Shown here in pieces: positions 1 to 6,017 of a stretch of DNA of 7,065 bases. This stretch comes from Clostridia bacterium. Its GTDB lineage: Bacteria > Bacillota > Clostridia > Christensenellales > CAG-917. Position numbers and translations under genes: made by a program. Within the stretch, counting starts at the first letter, position 1; each line of letters starts with the position of its first letter. The stretch spans positions 1 through 7,065 of the forward strand of contig CAAGFS010000075.1 in NCBI GenBank assembly GCA_900769205.1, read 5' to 3'. The notes under the pieces are model-generated. The model saw nothing but the letters and a program-made list of their open reading frames with translations, was not told the DNA's origin and did no database searches.

Positions 1-359
1 AAATTAAGCCTGACCTTCAATCTTGACGGCGACACGGTAAATTCGCCTATGCGCATGTGTCTGTCTATCACGCCCATAAGGATGGCAACGTCCACAACCA
101 AAAGCACAAGCCCGATCAGACCTACGTACCAGTAGGAAAAAGGCAACTCGTACACGTCGAGAAACATGTCCCCGAAATTGTCGGGCGCAATCGTCTTGTA
201 TGAAAACAAATAATTCAGCGCGCCTGTGGGCGACACCAAAAACGGTATGAGAAGGGACGGGAGCGCGTTTATAAGCAAAAGATACGCTCCTTTGTCGGCA
301 AAATACTTCCAAGTCGATTTGAAACAAGCGGGATTTTTCGTGCTGTCTATTATTCGCAT
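1..359 (-). CDS. Membrane protein of unknown function (N-terminal part, runs off left edge)
   Basis: I do not recognise this gene. The reading frame opens with ATG at 359-357, preceded by AAGGAG at 366-371 with a 6-nt spacer. It stays open for 119 codons to the window edge, so the C-terminus is missing. The protein starts MRIIDSTKNP and has two hydrophobic stretches: about residues 24-43 (rich in Leu/Ile with two Pro) and about 77-98 (starting WYVGLIG). A polar segment of about 30 residues with several aromatics separates them. A charged stretch with Arg/His follows the second helix, which suggests a polytopic inner-membrane protein. There is no cleavable signal peptide and no catalytic motif. 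It lies 151 bases downstream of valS on the same strand, and a two-codon AUG-AGA-UAA sits just before its ribosome-binding site. The frame is secure; the function is unknown. Confidence 0.75.
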   Translation of the reverse strand, partial: MRIIDSTKNPACFKSTWKYFADKGAYLLLINALPSLLIPFLVSPTGALNYLFSYKTIAPDNFGDMFLDVYELPFSYWYVGLIGLVLLVVDVAILMGVIDRHMRIGEFTVSPSRLKVRLN

Positions 360-369
360 TTTCTTCTCC

Positions 370-378
370 TTATCTCAT
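370..378 (-). other. Two-codon minigene (AUG AGA UAA) before the left-edge gene
   Basis: On the minus strand a purine-rich leader carries GGG at 385-387, then ATG at 378-376, AGA and TAA at 372-370. The TAA runs directly into the GGAG of the main gene's ribosome-binding site (366-371). A ribosome starting here would terminate on top of the real Shine-Dalgarno. This may be chance in a polypurine tract, and nothing in the window shows that it is translated. Confidence 0.25.
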
Positions 379-413
379 CTCTTTCCCTTTCTCCGTTTTG
401 TTCCCGCGCTTTT

Positions 414-436
414 GAAAAACGTAGGTTGCGTTTTTC
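414..436. repeat. Perfect 8-bp inverted repeat, possible weak terminator downstream of valS
   Basis: GAAAAACG and CGTTTTTC flank a 7-base loop. The stem is mostly A:T and no separate U-run follows it, so as a terminator it would be weak. It sits about 75 bases past the valS stop and ahead of the left-edge gene. The rest of the 360-510 spacer shows no other convincing signal, apart from the purine-rich leader next to the downstream start. Confidence 0.3.
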
Positions 437-510
437 GCACTTTGCTCTTGCCGGCACGCGCTTTTTATATCGTCTTTGTTGAAAACCAAGCGTGCGAGCA
501 AACGGTAAAA

Positions 511-3132
511 TCAATCGAACATTGCGAGTTTGTCGCGCAGTTTTTCAAGTTTTTCAAGAGCTTTTGCAAGTTTCTCTTTTTCGTTGTCAATGAGCTTTTG
601 CGGCGCTTTTGACACGAATCCGGCGTTTGAAAGCAAGCCCTTCGTTTTGTTTATCACCGCTTCCGTCTGTGCGATTTCGGCGTTGATACGTTCTTTTTCC
701 TTGTCTTCGTCAATAAGGTCGCCGAGCGGAATAAATATCTCCGCGTCGTGCGTGACGATGGAGCTTATCTTCCCGCTTATCTCGCTCTTGTCCGCAACGA
801 GTCGCACCTCGCCCACTCCCGCGAGTTTTTGTATAAACGGAATCGCGGACGTGATAAACTTCTCGTCTTTTGCGATGACGAAGGCGTTTATCTTCTTTGA
901 CGGGACGACGTTCATCTCGTTGCGCAGATTGCGGATGGAACTTATGATTTCACGCAAACCTTCGAAGTTGGCTTCTTCCTTGCGGAAAACTCTGTGCTTG
1001 TTGTAGCTCGGCCACTGTTGCACCATAAGCACGCTGCCCTTCGGCGCGAACTTGGAATATATCTCCTCGGTGACGAAAGGCACGAAGGGATGCAAAAGCT
1101 TGAGTATCTCAGTCAGAACGTACGCAAGCATCGCGATCGCGTGATTGTGCTGTTTCTTGTCGTCGCTGTAAAGCAAAGTTTTGCTCATCTCGATATACCA
1201 ATCGCAGAACTCGCTCCAAACGAAATCGTACAATCTTGCCGCCGCAAGCCCTATCTCGTACTTGTTGAGATTTATCGTCACTTCCTTGACGACGTCGTTG
1301 AGGCGAGTGAGAATCCACTTGTCGGCGCCGTTGAATCTCGACGGCAAAGTCAGATCGTCGTCGTCTTTTATGTTCATAATCACAAAACGCGACGCGTTCC
1401 AGAGTTTGTTGACGAAATTGCGGCAACTCTCGATTTTGCCGTCCGAATATCTCGTGTCGCTTCCCGGCGCAATGCCCGTTGCAAGAGAGAAACGCAGTGC
1501 GTCCGCGCCGTATTTTTGGATTATCTCCATGGGATCTATGCCGTTTCCGAGGCTCTTTGACATCTTTCTGCCCTGCGAGTCGCGCACGAGTCCGGTGATA
1601 AGAACTTCACTGAAAGGTGCTTCGTGCATAAACTCAAGCCCGCTGAATATCATTCTTGCAACCCAGAAGAAGATTATATCGTACGCCGTGACAAGCACGT
1701 TGGTCGGATAGAAATAGGACAGATTTTTCGTCTTTTTGGGATAGCCGAGCGTGGAGAACGGCCAGAGTGCCGAACTGAACCAGGTGTCGAGCACGTCTTC
1801 GTCCTGATGGAAATGCGTCCCTCCGCACTTGGGGCAGACTTCGGGACAGGATTTTGCGACGACGGTTTCGCCGCACTCGTCGCAGTAGTATGCGGGGATG
1901 CGATGTCCCCACCAAAGCTGACGTGAAATACACCAGTCTTTGATGTTTTCCATCCAGTTGAAATAGGTCTTTTCAAAGCGTTTGGGGATAAACTCCACTT
2001 TTTTGGAGCGAACGACGTCAATCGCAGGCTCGGCAAGCGGTTTCATCTTGACGAACCACTGCTTCGACACGATTGATTCCACCGTTTCACCGCAACGATA
2101 ACAAGTGCCGACGTTGTGAGCGTACGGCTCGATTTTGACCATAAGTCCGAGTTCGGTAAGGTCCTGAACGATGGCTTTTCTTGCGCTGAGCCTGTCCATA
2201 CCCTGATACTTACCGGCGTTTTCGTTCATAAGTCCGTCTTCGCCGATGACCTGAATAACGGGCAGATTGTGGCGCAATCCGAGCTCGAAGTCGTTGGGAT
2301 CGTGCGCGGGGGTGATCTTCACCGCACCCGTGCCGAAACCTATCTCGCAATAATCGTCCGCAACGACGGGAATAACTCTGTCCGTAAGCGGAAGTCTGAC
2401 GTTTTTGCCCACGTATTTCGCCATCTTTTCGTCCTTGGGATTGACGGCAACCGCGGTGTCGCCCAGCATAGTTTCGGGACGAGTGGTTGCAATCACGATT
2501 GCGTCGTCTTCGTCCACAAGCGGATATTTGTAATACCACAGATTCGACTGCTGTTCTTCATATTCCACTTCGGCGTCGCTCAAAGCGGTGTGGCAATGCG
2601 GACACCAGTTGATGATGCGGTTTCCGCGATAAATCAAGCCTTTTTTGTAGTACTTGACAAAAGCGTCAAGCACTGCGTTGGAGCAGTTTTCGTCCATGGT
2701 GAACGCTTCTTTCGACCAGTCGCAGGACACGCCGAGCGCTTTGAGTTGCTCGACGATGCGTCCGCCGTACTGTCTTTTCCACTCCCACGCGCGTTCAAGA
2801 AAACCTTCTCTGCCCACGTCTTCTTTCGTCAGACCTTCTTTTTTCATCTTCTCGACAACCTTGACTTCGGTTGCGATTGAAGCGTGGTCTTCACCGGGCA
2901 CCCACAAAGCTTCGTAGCCGTTCATACGCTTGAAACGGATGATGATGTCCTGAATAGTGTCGTTGAGCGCATGCCCCATATGCAACTGCCCCGTGATATT
3001 CGGCGGGGGCATAAGAATTGTAAACGGTTCTTTTTCCGCATTGGGATGCGCTTCGAAATACTTCCCTTTCATCCACGTGTCGTAGATGCGTTTTTCAAAC
3101 TCGGGATTGTAAGTTTTGTCCATATCTTGCAT
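511..3132 (-). CDS. valS: Valine--tRNA ligase (ValRS)
   Basis: Cytoplasmic class I aminoacyl-tRNA synthetase that charges tRNA-Val with valine using ATP and edits mis-activated threonine. The 873-residue product is full length for bacterial ValRS. Visible landmarks are: the PPPNITG segment with the HIGH-type motif HMGH at 51-54; a CPHC pair at 177-180; the editing-domain signature ATTRPETMLGD at 215-225; Cys pairs at 344/347 and 417/420 with further Cys at 429, 433 and 436 (probable zinc knuckles); DEDVLDTWFSS near 444-454; the KMSKS loop at 523-527; an anticodon-binding helical domain from about 600-750; and a charged coiled-coil arm from about 808-870, the classical ValRS C-terminal tail. 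The start is the first ATG because AAGGAG at 3142-3147 lies 9 nt upstream; the alternative Met at codon 4 would be 18 nt away. It follows pgsA on the same strand after a structured 159-base gap with no recognisable T-box. One oddity is GEDHA at 80-84, where many ValRS have GTDHA. Confidence 0.97.
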   Translation of the reverse strand: MQDMDKTYNPEFEKRIYDTWMKGKYFEAHPNAEKEPFTILMPPPNITGQLHMGHALNDTIQDIIIRFKRMNGYEALWVPGEDHASIATEVKVVEKMKKEGLTKEDVGREGFLERAWEWKRQYGGRIVEQLKALGVSCDWSKEAFTMDENCSNAVLDAFVKYYKKGLIYRGNRIINWCPHCHTALSDAEVEYEEQQSNLWYYKYPLVDEDDAIVIATTRPETMLGDTAVAVNPKDEKMAKYVGKNVRLPLTDRVIPVVADDYCEIGFGTGAVKITPAHDPNDFELGLRHNLPVIQVIGEDGLMNENAGKYQGMDRLSARKAIVQDLTELGLMVKIEPYAHNVGTCYRCGETVESIVSKQWFVKMKPLAEPAIDVVRSKKVEFIPKRFEKTYFNWMENIKDWCISRQLWWGHRIPAYYCDECGETVVAKSCPEVCPKCGGTHFHQDEDVLDTWFSSALWPFSTLGYPKKTKNLSYFYPTNVLVTAYDIIFFWVARMIFSGLEFMHEAPFSEVLITGLVRDSQGRKMSKSLGNGIDPMEIIQKYGADALRFSLATGIAPGSDTRYSDGKIESCRNFVNKLWNASRFVIMNIKDDDDLTLPSRFNGADKWILTRLNDVVKEVTINLNKYEIGLAAARLYDFVWSEFCDWYIEMSKTLLYSDDKKQHNHAIAMLAYVLTEILKLLHPFVPFVTEEIYSKFAPKGSVLMVQQWPSYNKHRVFRKEEANFEGLREIISSIRNLRNEMNVVPSKKINAFVIAKDEKFITSAIPFIQKLAGVGEVRLVADKSEISGKISSIVTHDAEIFIPLGDLIDEDKEKERINAEIAQTEAVINKTKGLLSNAGFVSKAPQKLIDNEKEKLAKALEKLEKLRDKLAMFD

Positions 3133-3141
3133 AACAGAATA

Positions 3142-3161
3142 CTCCTTGCGCCGATCGGCGC
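3142..3161 (-). promoter_or_regulatory. valS ribosome-binding site abutting a 14-bp palindrome
   Basis: AAGGAG (3142-3147) is followed by a 9-nt spacer to the valS ATG, which fixes the start. Directly upstream, with no gap, lies the perfect palindrome GCGCCGATCGGCGC (3148-3161). In RNA it can fold into a 5-bp G:C hairpin with a GATC loop that touches the Shine-Dalgarno; in DNA it could be a dimer-binding site. The ribosome-binding site is clear, while the regulatory reading is inference. Confidence 0.5.
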
Positions 3162-3184
3162 TCTTATCTTCAAGTTTTATAGCA

Positions 3185-3209
3185 ACGTCGCAACTTCATG
3201 TTGCGACGT
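3185..3209. repeat. 10-bp perfect inverted repeat in the valS leader
   Basis: ACGTCGCAAC and GTTGCGACGT flank the 5-base loop TTCAT (plus-strand reading). A 10-bp perfect stem with a short loop is unlikely by chance in a 159-base gap. Neither strand has a proper U-run after it: the minus strand continues TGCTATAAAAC and the plus strand CAATTCGTATT. It is therefore not a standard intrinsic terminator. It could be a leader RNA hairpin, a Rho-independent terminator with a poor tail, or an operator. Confidence 0.55.
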
Positions 3210-3235
3210 CAATTCGTATTATTTTGCGTGCGGTG

Positions 3236-3263
3236 ATTTTCAGCGTTTATTTTACGCCGTCAA
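3236..3263 (-). promoter_or_regulatory. Weak candidate promoter for valS
   Basis: On the minus strand TTGACG (3258-3263) is 5/6 to the -35 consensus and lies 16 bases before GAAAAT (3236-3241), which is 4/6 to the -10 consensus. It is placed so that valS could be transcribed independently of pgsA. The -10 is poor, so this is only a candidate; read-through from the pgsA promoter is the alternative. Confidence 0.25.
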
Positions 3264-3291
3264 ATCGGCACCTTGCCCGAAAATCTCTCGA

Positions 3292-4005
3292 TCAGCCTTC
3301 GTACGTGCCGTCCTTTTTCTCCTGCACGATGCGTTGATCTTCCGCCTTGACGGAATCTGCAGTCGCCGCCTGCATTTTGCCTTCCTTTATAAGGCGCACT
3401 TGCTTCATGGTTTCGTTGAGATAGCTGAACGCAGCCGCATAACTGAGCGCGATGCCCCAGGCAAGTATGCCCCAGTCGGCGTACTGAACGTAGTTGTGGA
3501 AAAACGCAAGTATCACACCCACCGAAATCGTAAAAGACGACACCTTTCCGAGCCAGTTTGCCTTGACGGTTGCGCCCTTTTTGAGAACGTAAAGCGCAAT
3601 CATAGCCTGAATGAACTCTTTAAGGAAAATCAAAATCACAAACGCGTAATGTACGAACCACGGATTTTGAGTGTCGCATCCCTTGCCGAGTGCGGTCAGC
3701 CCCGTGCAGAGCGACAAACACGCAAGCACCGAAACGTGCATAAGTTTGTCGGCTATGGGGTCGAGAACCATCCCTATGCCGCTTTGCATATTGAATCTTC
3801 TTGCAATCCAACCGTCAACAAGGTCGCTTGCCGCGGCAAATACGAATACGCCGAATGCGGAATAGAACAAATCAAATCTGTTCCACACTCCGCCAAGCGC
3901 CATAAGCACGATGAAAACGGGCACGCAAAGAATGCGGAAATAGGTGATGATGTTTGGTATCGTCCAGACTTCCTTGAAGTCCACTTGACCGATTTTTTTT
4001 GCCAT
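3292..4005 (-). CDS. pgsA: CDP-alcohol phosphatidyltransferase, probable CDP-diacylglycerol--glycerol-3-phosphate 3-phosphatidyltransferase
   Basis: Integral membrane enzyme that transfers the phosphatidyl group of CDP-diacylglycerol to an alcohol; for PgsA this is sn-glycerol 3-phosphate, giving phosphatidylglycerol phosphate and CMP. The family signature DxxDGxxAR(x8)GxxxDxxxD is complete: D61, D64, G65, A68, R69, G78, D82 and D86 in SDLVDGWIARR...DPIADK. The N-terminal TIPNIITYFRILCVP matches the PgsA wording better than the serine-transferring PssA. About six hydrophobic helices can be seen (around 18-39, 46-64, 88-106, 117-141, 153-170 and 177-196). A charged tail of about 40 residues then makes this 237-aa protein longer than a compact PgsA. 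I chose the ATG at 4005 because GGAGAG (4013-4018) is 7 nt upstream; the in-frame ATG at 4029 has no ribosome-binding site. It has its own strong promoter, is divergent from a lipid kinase, and is followed by valS. The exact acceptor alcohol is inferred. Confidence 0.85.
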   Translation of the reverse strand: MAKKIGQVDFKEVWTIPNIITYFRILCVPVFIVLMALGGVWNRFDLFYSAFGVFVFAAASDLVDGWIARRFNMQSGIGMVLDPIADKLMHVSVLACLSLCTGLTALGKGCDTQNPWFVHYAFVILIFLKEFIQAMIALYVLKKGATVKANWLGKVSSFTISVGVILAFFHNYVQYADWGILAWGIALSYAAAFSYLNETMKQVRLIKEGKMQAATADSVKAEDQRIVQEKKDGTYEG

Positions 4006-4012
4006 AACTGAT

Positions 4013-4018
4013 CTCTCC
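4013..4018 (-). promoter_or_regulatory. Ribosome-binding site that sets the pgsA start
   Basis: GGAGAG on the minus strand, 7 nt before the ATG at 4005-4003. It supports this start over the ATG at 4029, which has only AT-rich sequence and the CACGTG-containing leader upstream. The choice removes eight N-terminal residues (MCATERSV) from the longest frame. Confidence 0.8.
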
Positions 4019-4065
4019 GTTGCGCACATACGCTGTACACGTGTGCGAAAATAATATATATTTGA

Positions 4066-4094
4066 ATTATATCAAAGTTTTGTGCGCGTGTAAA
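4066..4094 (-). promoter_or_regulatory. Sigma-70/SigA-type promoter for pgsA
   Basis: On the minus strand, -35 TTTACA (4089-4094) and a perfect -10 TATAAT (4066-4071) are separated by exactly 17 bases. The start point would fall near 4058-4060, giving a leader of about 55 nt before the pgsA ATG. The spacer contains TGTGCGC (4081-4087, plus-strand reading), one of three related motifs around this promoter that could serve as operators. Confidence 0.85.
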
Positions 4095-4147
4095 CAATAA
4101 AATCTTTGCATTTGCACAAAATAATCAAAAAATAAATAGAATGCCGT

Positions 4148-4152
4148 AGGAG
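4148..4152 (+). promoter_or_regulatory. Closely spaced ribosome-binding site of the lipid kinase gene
   Basis: AGGAG ends only 3 nt before the ATG at 4156, tighter than the usual 5-9 nt. An upstream ATG at 4141 is out of the question because TAG follows one codon later, so 4156 is the only reasonable start. Upstream, tandem TTTGCA hexamers (4105-4116) precede an A-rich stretch. No convincing -10 element accompanies them. Confidence 0.55.
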
Positions 4153-4155
4153 CGT

Positions 4156-5163
4156 ATGCAAAACTGTATCGTAATCATCAACAAAAACGCCGGTTCGAGC
4201 AAAAAAATCTCGTTTGAAAAAGTGGAACAATGCCTCGGTCGCGACTATCGCTACACCCGTTGCACCATTCCGAGCGACGAATTGCCGGATTTCGACGGGT
4301 TCGACGCGGTTGCCGTGTGCGGCGGCGACGGCACGTTGAGCAGTATTCTCGAAAAAATCTACGCAAAGCCCGTCACGGTCTTCTATTTTCCCGTAGGCAC
4401 CCTGAACGACAAGGCAAAAGTGCAAAGGTATTCTCACCTGAAAACAAACTGCCCCGCAAACGATAAAAAAGACGGAGCAAAGCCTATCGTCATCGGAAAA
4501 TGCTATCCGGCGCCGAACGCCGCAAACGGACAAGAAAAAGCCGAAGGAGAAAAAACGGATTTCGAACAGAAGGGAAAAAGTACAACCGAGTGGCAAAAGA
4601 CGGACGGACAAAGCGAGCGCGAAAAGGATTCGACGGTGTTTTCATACGTCTTTGCGGCAGGCTCGTTCACCCCTATAGGATACACGTCGGACGTGAAAGA
4701 AAAACAGAGATTCGGCACGTTGGCATATATATCCAAAGTGGTCAAAGAATACCGTCCCCATCGCATAAAGGCAAAGATCGTATGCGATGATAAAGAGTTC
4801 GAAGGCGAGTTTTCATTGATTATGTTCGTCAAATCTCCGAGATGCTTCGGATTTCCTTTCAACAAGGATTTCGACGCGGAAAGCGAAAGCGGACATCTTC
4901 TTGCAATCAGATCACCGAAACGTAAGGGCGCACTCGGCTATATCGAGATGTTTTTCCCCTTCTTCCGCGCGTTTTTTATCGGACTGAAAAAAGAGCGCGA
5001 GGACGGCACGTTGATTTTCAAAAGAGTGCGACAAGGGAAAATAGAGCTTGCTCAAAGCGCAAACTTCTGCAAGGACGGAGAAAAGTTCACTCTCAACGAA
5101 GGAGTGCACTCGATAGGCTTCGAGCATACGAGGTGCGACTTTTGCGTGATTGAAAAGTTTTGA
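4156..5163 (+). CDS. Diacylglycerol/lipid kinase family protein with an internal polar insertion
   Basis: Member of the DAGK-catalytic-domain family (DgkB/YegS/BmrU-like), which phosphorylates diacylglycerol or a related lipid with ATP at the inner face of the membrane. Landmarks: IINKNAGSS at 7-15 in the first strand; the nucleotide-binding GGDGT at 56-60; PVGTLND at 79-85; a strand at 110-115 (PIVIGK); then FSYVFAAGSFTPIGYTSD and RFGTLAYI (162-192), typical of Firmicute members; and DGEKF at 307-311, where the family usually has a conserved DGE. Residues about 117-160 form a Lys/Glu/Gln/Ser/Thr-rich hydrophilic insert where relatives have a short hairpin. The 335-aa length is slightly long for the family because of it. 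The start fits the family N-terminus. The gene is divergent from pgsA across 150 bases and ends before a bidirectional terminator. The substrate (diacylglycerol, undecaprenol-like lipid or sphingoid base) cannot be told from sequence. Confidence 0.85.
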   Translation: MQNCIVIINKNAGSSKKISFEKVEQCLGRDYRYTRCTIPSDELPDFDGFDAVAVCGGDGTLSSILEKIYAKPVTVFYFPVGTLNDKAKVQRYSHLKTNCPANDKKDGAKPIVIGKCYPAPNAANGQEKAEGEKTDFEQKGKSTTEWQKTDGQSEREKDSTVFSYVFAAGSFTPIGYTSDVKEKQRFGTLAYISKVVKEYRPHRIKAKIVCDDKEFEGEFSLIMFVKSPRCFGFPFNKDFDAESESGHLLAIRSPKRKGALGYIEMFFPFFRAFFIGLKKEREDGTLIFKRVRQGKIELAQSANFCKDGEKFTLNEGVHSIGFEHTRCDFCVIEKF

Positions 5164-5180
5164 CAAAACTATTATAAAAA

Positions 5181-5274
5181 ACGCCTATTTTTAGATATGT
5201 TTTCTCAAAAATGACGATTTTTAGAATTGTTATAGCAGAAAAAACAAGGATTTTTGCAATTCTTATATAAAAAA
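5181..5274. repeat. Imperfect tandem A/T-tract repeats (about 30-33 bp period) in the kinase-HAD spacer
   Basis: Three copies begin with ATTTTT at 5187, 5217 and 5250. Copies 2 and 3 continue AGAATTGTTATA and GCAATTCTTATA; copy 1 is more diverged (AGATATGTT). Each ends in an A-run. Short A- and T-tracts recur at roughly 10-11-base intervals over much of the spacer, which would favour curved DNA. The spacer (5164-5268) is strongly AT-rich and holds no gene. Confidence 0.45.
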
Positions 5275-5298
5275 GCGGGTTTCCCCGCTTTTTCTTTT
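5269..5298. terminator. Bidirectional intrinsic terminator between the lipid kinase and HAD genes
   Basis: GCGGG (5275-5279), loop TTTC and CCCGC (5284-5288) form the G:C core, flanked by A6 (5269-5274) and T5 plus CTTTT (5289-5298). The A/T flanks extend the stem and give a U-run on both strands. It can therefore end the plus-strand kinase transcript (105 bases after its stop) and the minus-strand ddh/HAD transcript (about 20 bases after the HAD stop). Confidence 0.9.
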
Positions 5299-5317
5299 GT
5301 TCTTCGGAATATCCTTT

Positions 5318-5968
5318 TTACAGGACGAGATTGCAGACGTCGCAAGGCAAATCGACGATATATTCCGCACCGTGTTCTTCAAACTCGCTTTGCGAACCGT
5401 AGCCGTACAAAACCGCGCATACGTCGATGCCCGAAACGTGCGCTCCGTCTATGTCGTACATTCTGTCCCCCACCATAAGCACTTTGCTTTTGTCCGTGAC
5501 TTTGAGCCTTTCAAGCACGTCGTTTATCACGTCGCATTTCGCTTCTTTGCTCGCGTCGCTCGAAGCCCCGCCGACGACGTCAAAGTATTTTTCTATATCG
5601 AAGCCTTTGACTATCATATCCGTAAACTTGATAGGCTTGCTCGTTGCCACCGCAAGACGTTTGCCTGCAGATTGAAGTTTTGCAAGCATATCCCTTACGC
5701 CGTCGAAAACACGGCAATGTTTCCAGCCGTATTTTTCGTACTCGCCGCGATATAAAGCGATGAGTTTTTCAATGCTCTTTTCGTCCTGACCGAGAAAATC
5801 GTGCATACTCACTCGAAAAGGCGGTCCTATCATCTTGTCGAGAACGTCCGACGTATAGGGCACGCCTTCCTTGTCGAGCGCATAGCGTATGCATTCAACG
5901 ATACCGGGTTTGCTGTCAATAAGCGTGCCGTCAAGATCGAACAGAATATAATCGTATTGTTTTTTCAT
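5318..5968 (-). CDS. HAD-superfamily phosphatase (phosphoglycolate phosphatase-like, subfamily IA)
   Basis: Predicted cytoplasmic Mg-dependent phosphatase of a small phosphorylated metabolite. The HAD motifs are complete in the 216-aa product: motif I FDLDGTLIDS with nucleophile D11 and acid D13; motif II VATSKP with T109/S110; motif III Lys around K141 (SKEAK); and motif IV MVGDRMYDIDG with D168 and D172. A helical C1 cap lies between motifs I and II (about 20-85) and contains GPPFRVS, as in many Gph-like Firmicute proteins annotated as phosphoglycolate phosphatase or 5'-nucleotidase. I chose the ATG at 5968, which places the DxD motif ten residues in, as is normal. Its ribosome-binding site is weak (GTGAG, 3 nt away). 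The longer frame from 6019 would add 17 basic residues without any ribosome-binding site. It lies 121 bases downstream of ddh on the same strand and ahead of a strong terminator. Substrate unknown. Confidence 0.88.
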   Translation of the reverse strand: MKKQYDYILFDLDGTLIDSKPGIVECIRYALDKEGVPYTSDVLDKMIGPPFRVSMHDFLGQDEKSIEKLIALYRGEYEKYGWKHCRVFDGVRDMLAKLQSAGKRLAVATSKPIKFTDMIVKGFDIEKYFDVVGGASSDASKEAKCDVINDVLERLKVTDKSKVLMVGDRMYDIDGAHVSGIDVCAVLYGYGSQSEFEEHGAEYIVDLPCDVCNLVL

Positions 5969-6017
5969 AAGCTCACTTTTGTTTTTAATCCGCTCAAAAC
6001 GCTTTCGCCAGATTTTC

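Noticed and set aside
4..327. 107-codon minus-strand frame at the left edge
   Set aside because: It is out of frame with the membrane protein that has a proper ATG and AAGGAG site. Its translation is Arg-rich with no hydrophobic segments, so it is a shadow.
226..612. 128-codon plus-strand frame across the valS 3' end and the left-edge gene start
   Set aside because: Its Phe-rich, hydrophobic look comes from reading the polypyrimidine complement of the purine-rich leader and the Lys-rich ValRS tail. It overlaps two real genes.
994..1711. Overlapping open frames of 188 and 176 codons on the plus strand
   Set aside because: Both are antisense to the ValRS anticodon-binding and KMSKS regions and overlap each other in different frames; no motif is visible.
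2116..2880. 254-codon open frame on the plus strand opposite valS
   Set aside because: Antisense to a fully conserved ValRS region. Composition is typical of a reverse-complement shadow (runs such as VFVHKR), with no supported start.
3265..3280. Small hairpin just after the pgsA stop as an intrinsic terminator
   Set aside because: TCGGGCAAGGTGCCGA on the minus strand folds only with a bulge, and just three U residues follow. Too weak to call a terminator.
3133..3291. T-box riboswitch upstream of valS
   Set aside because: The gap is short, lacks the conserved T-box antiterminator sequence, and no intrinsic terminator with a U-run precedes the ribosome-binding site.
2884..4011. 375-codon open frame on the plus strand
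   Set aside because: It lies opposite the start of valS, the intergenic gap and nearly all of pgsA. Its translation is Arg/His/Cys-rich with no domain or ribosome-binding site. It is an antisense shadow.
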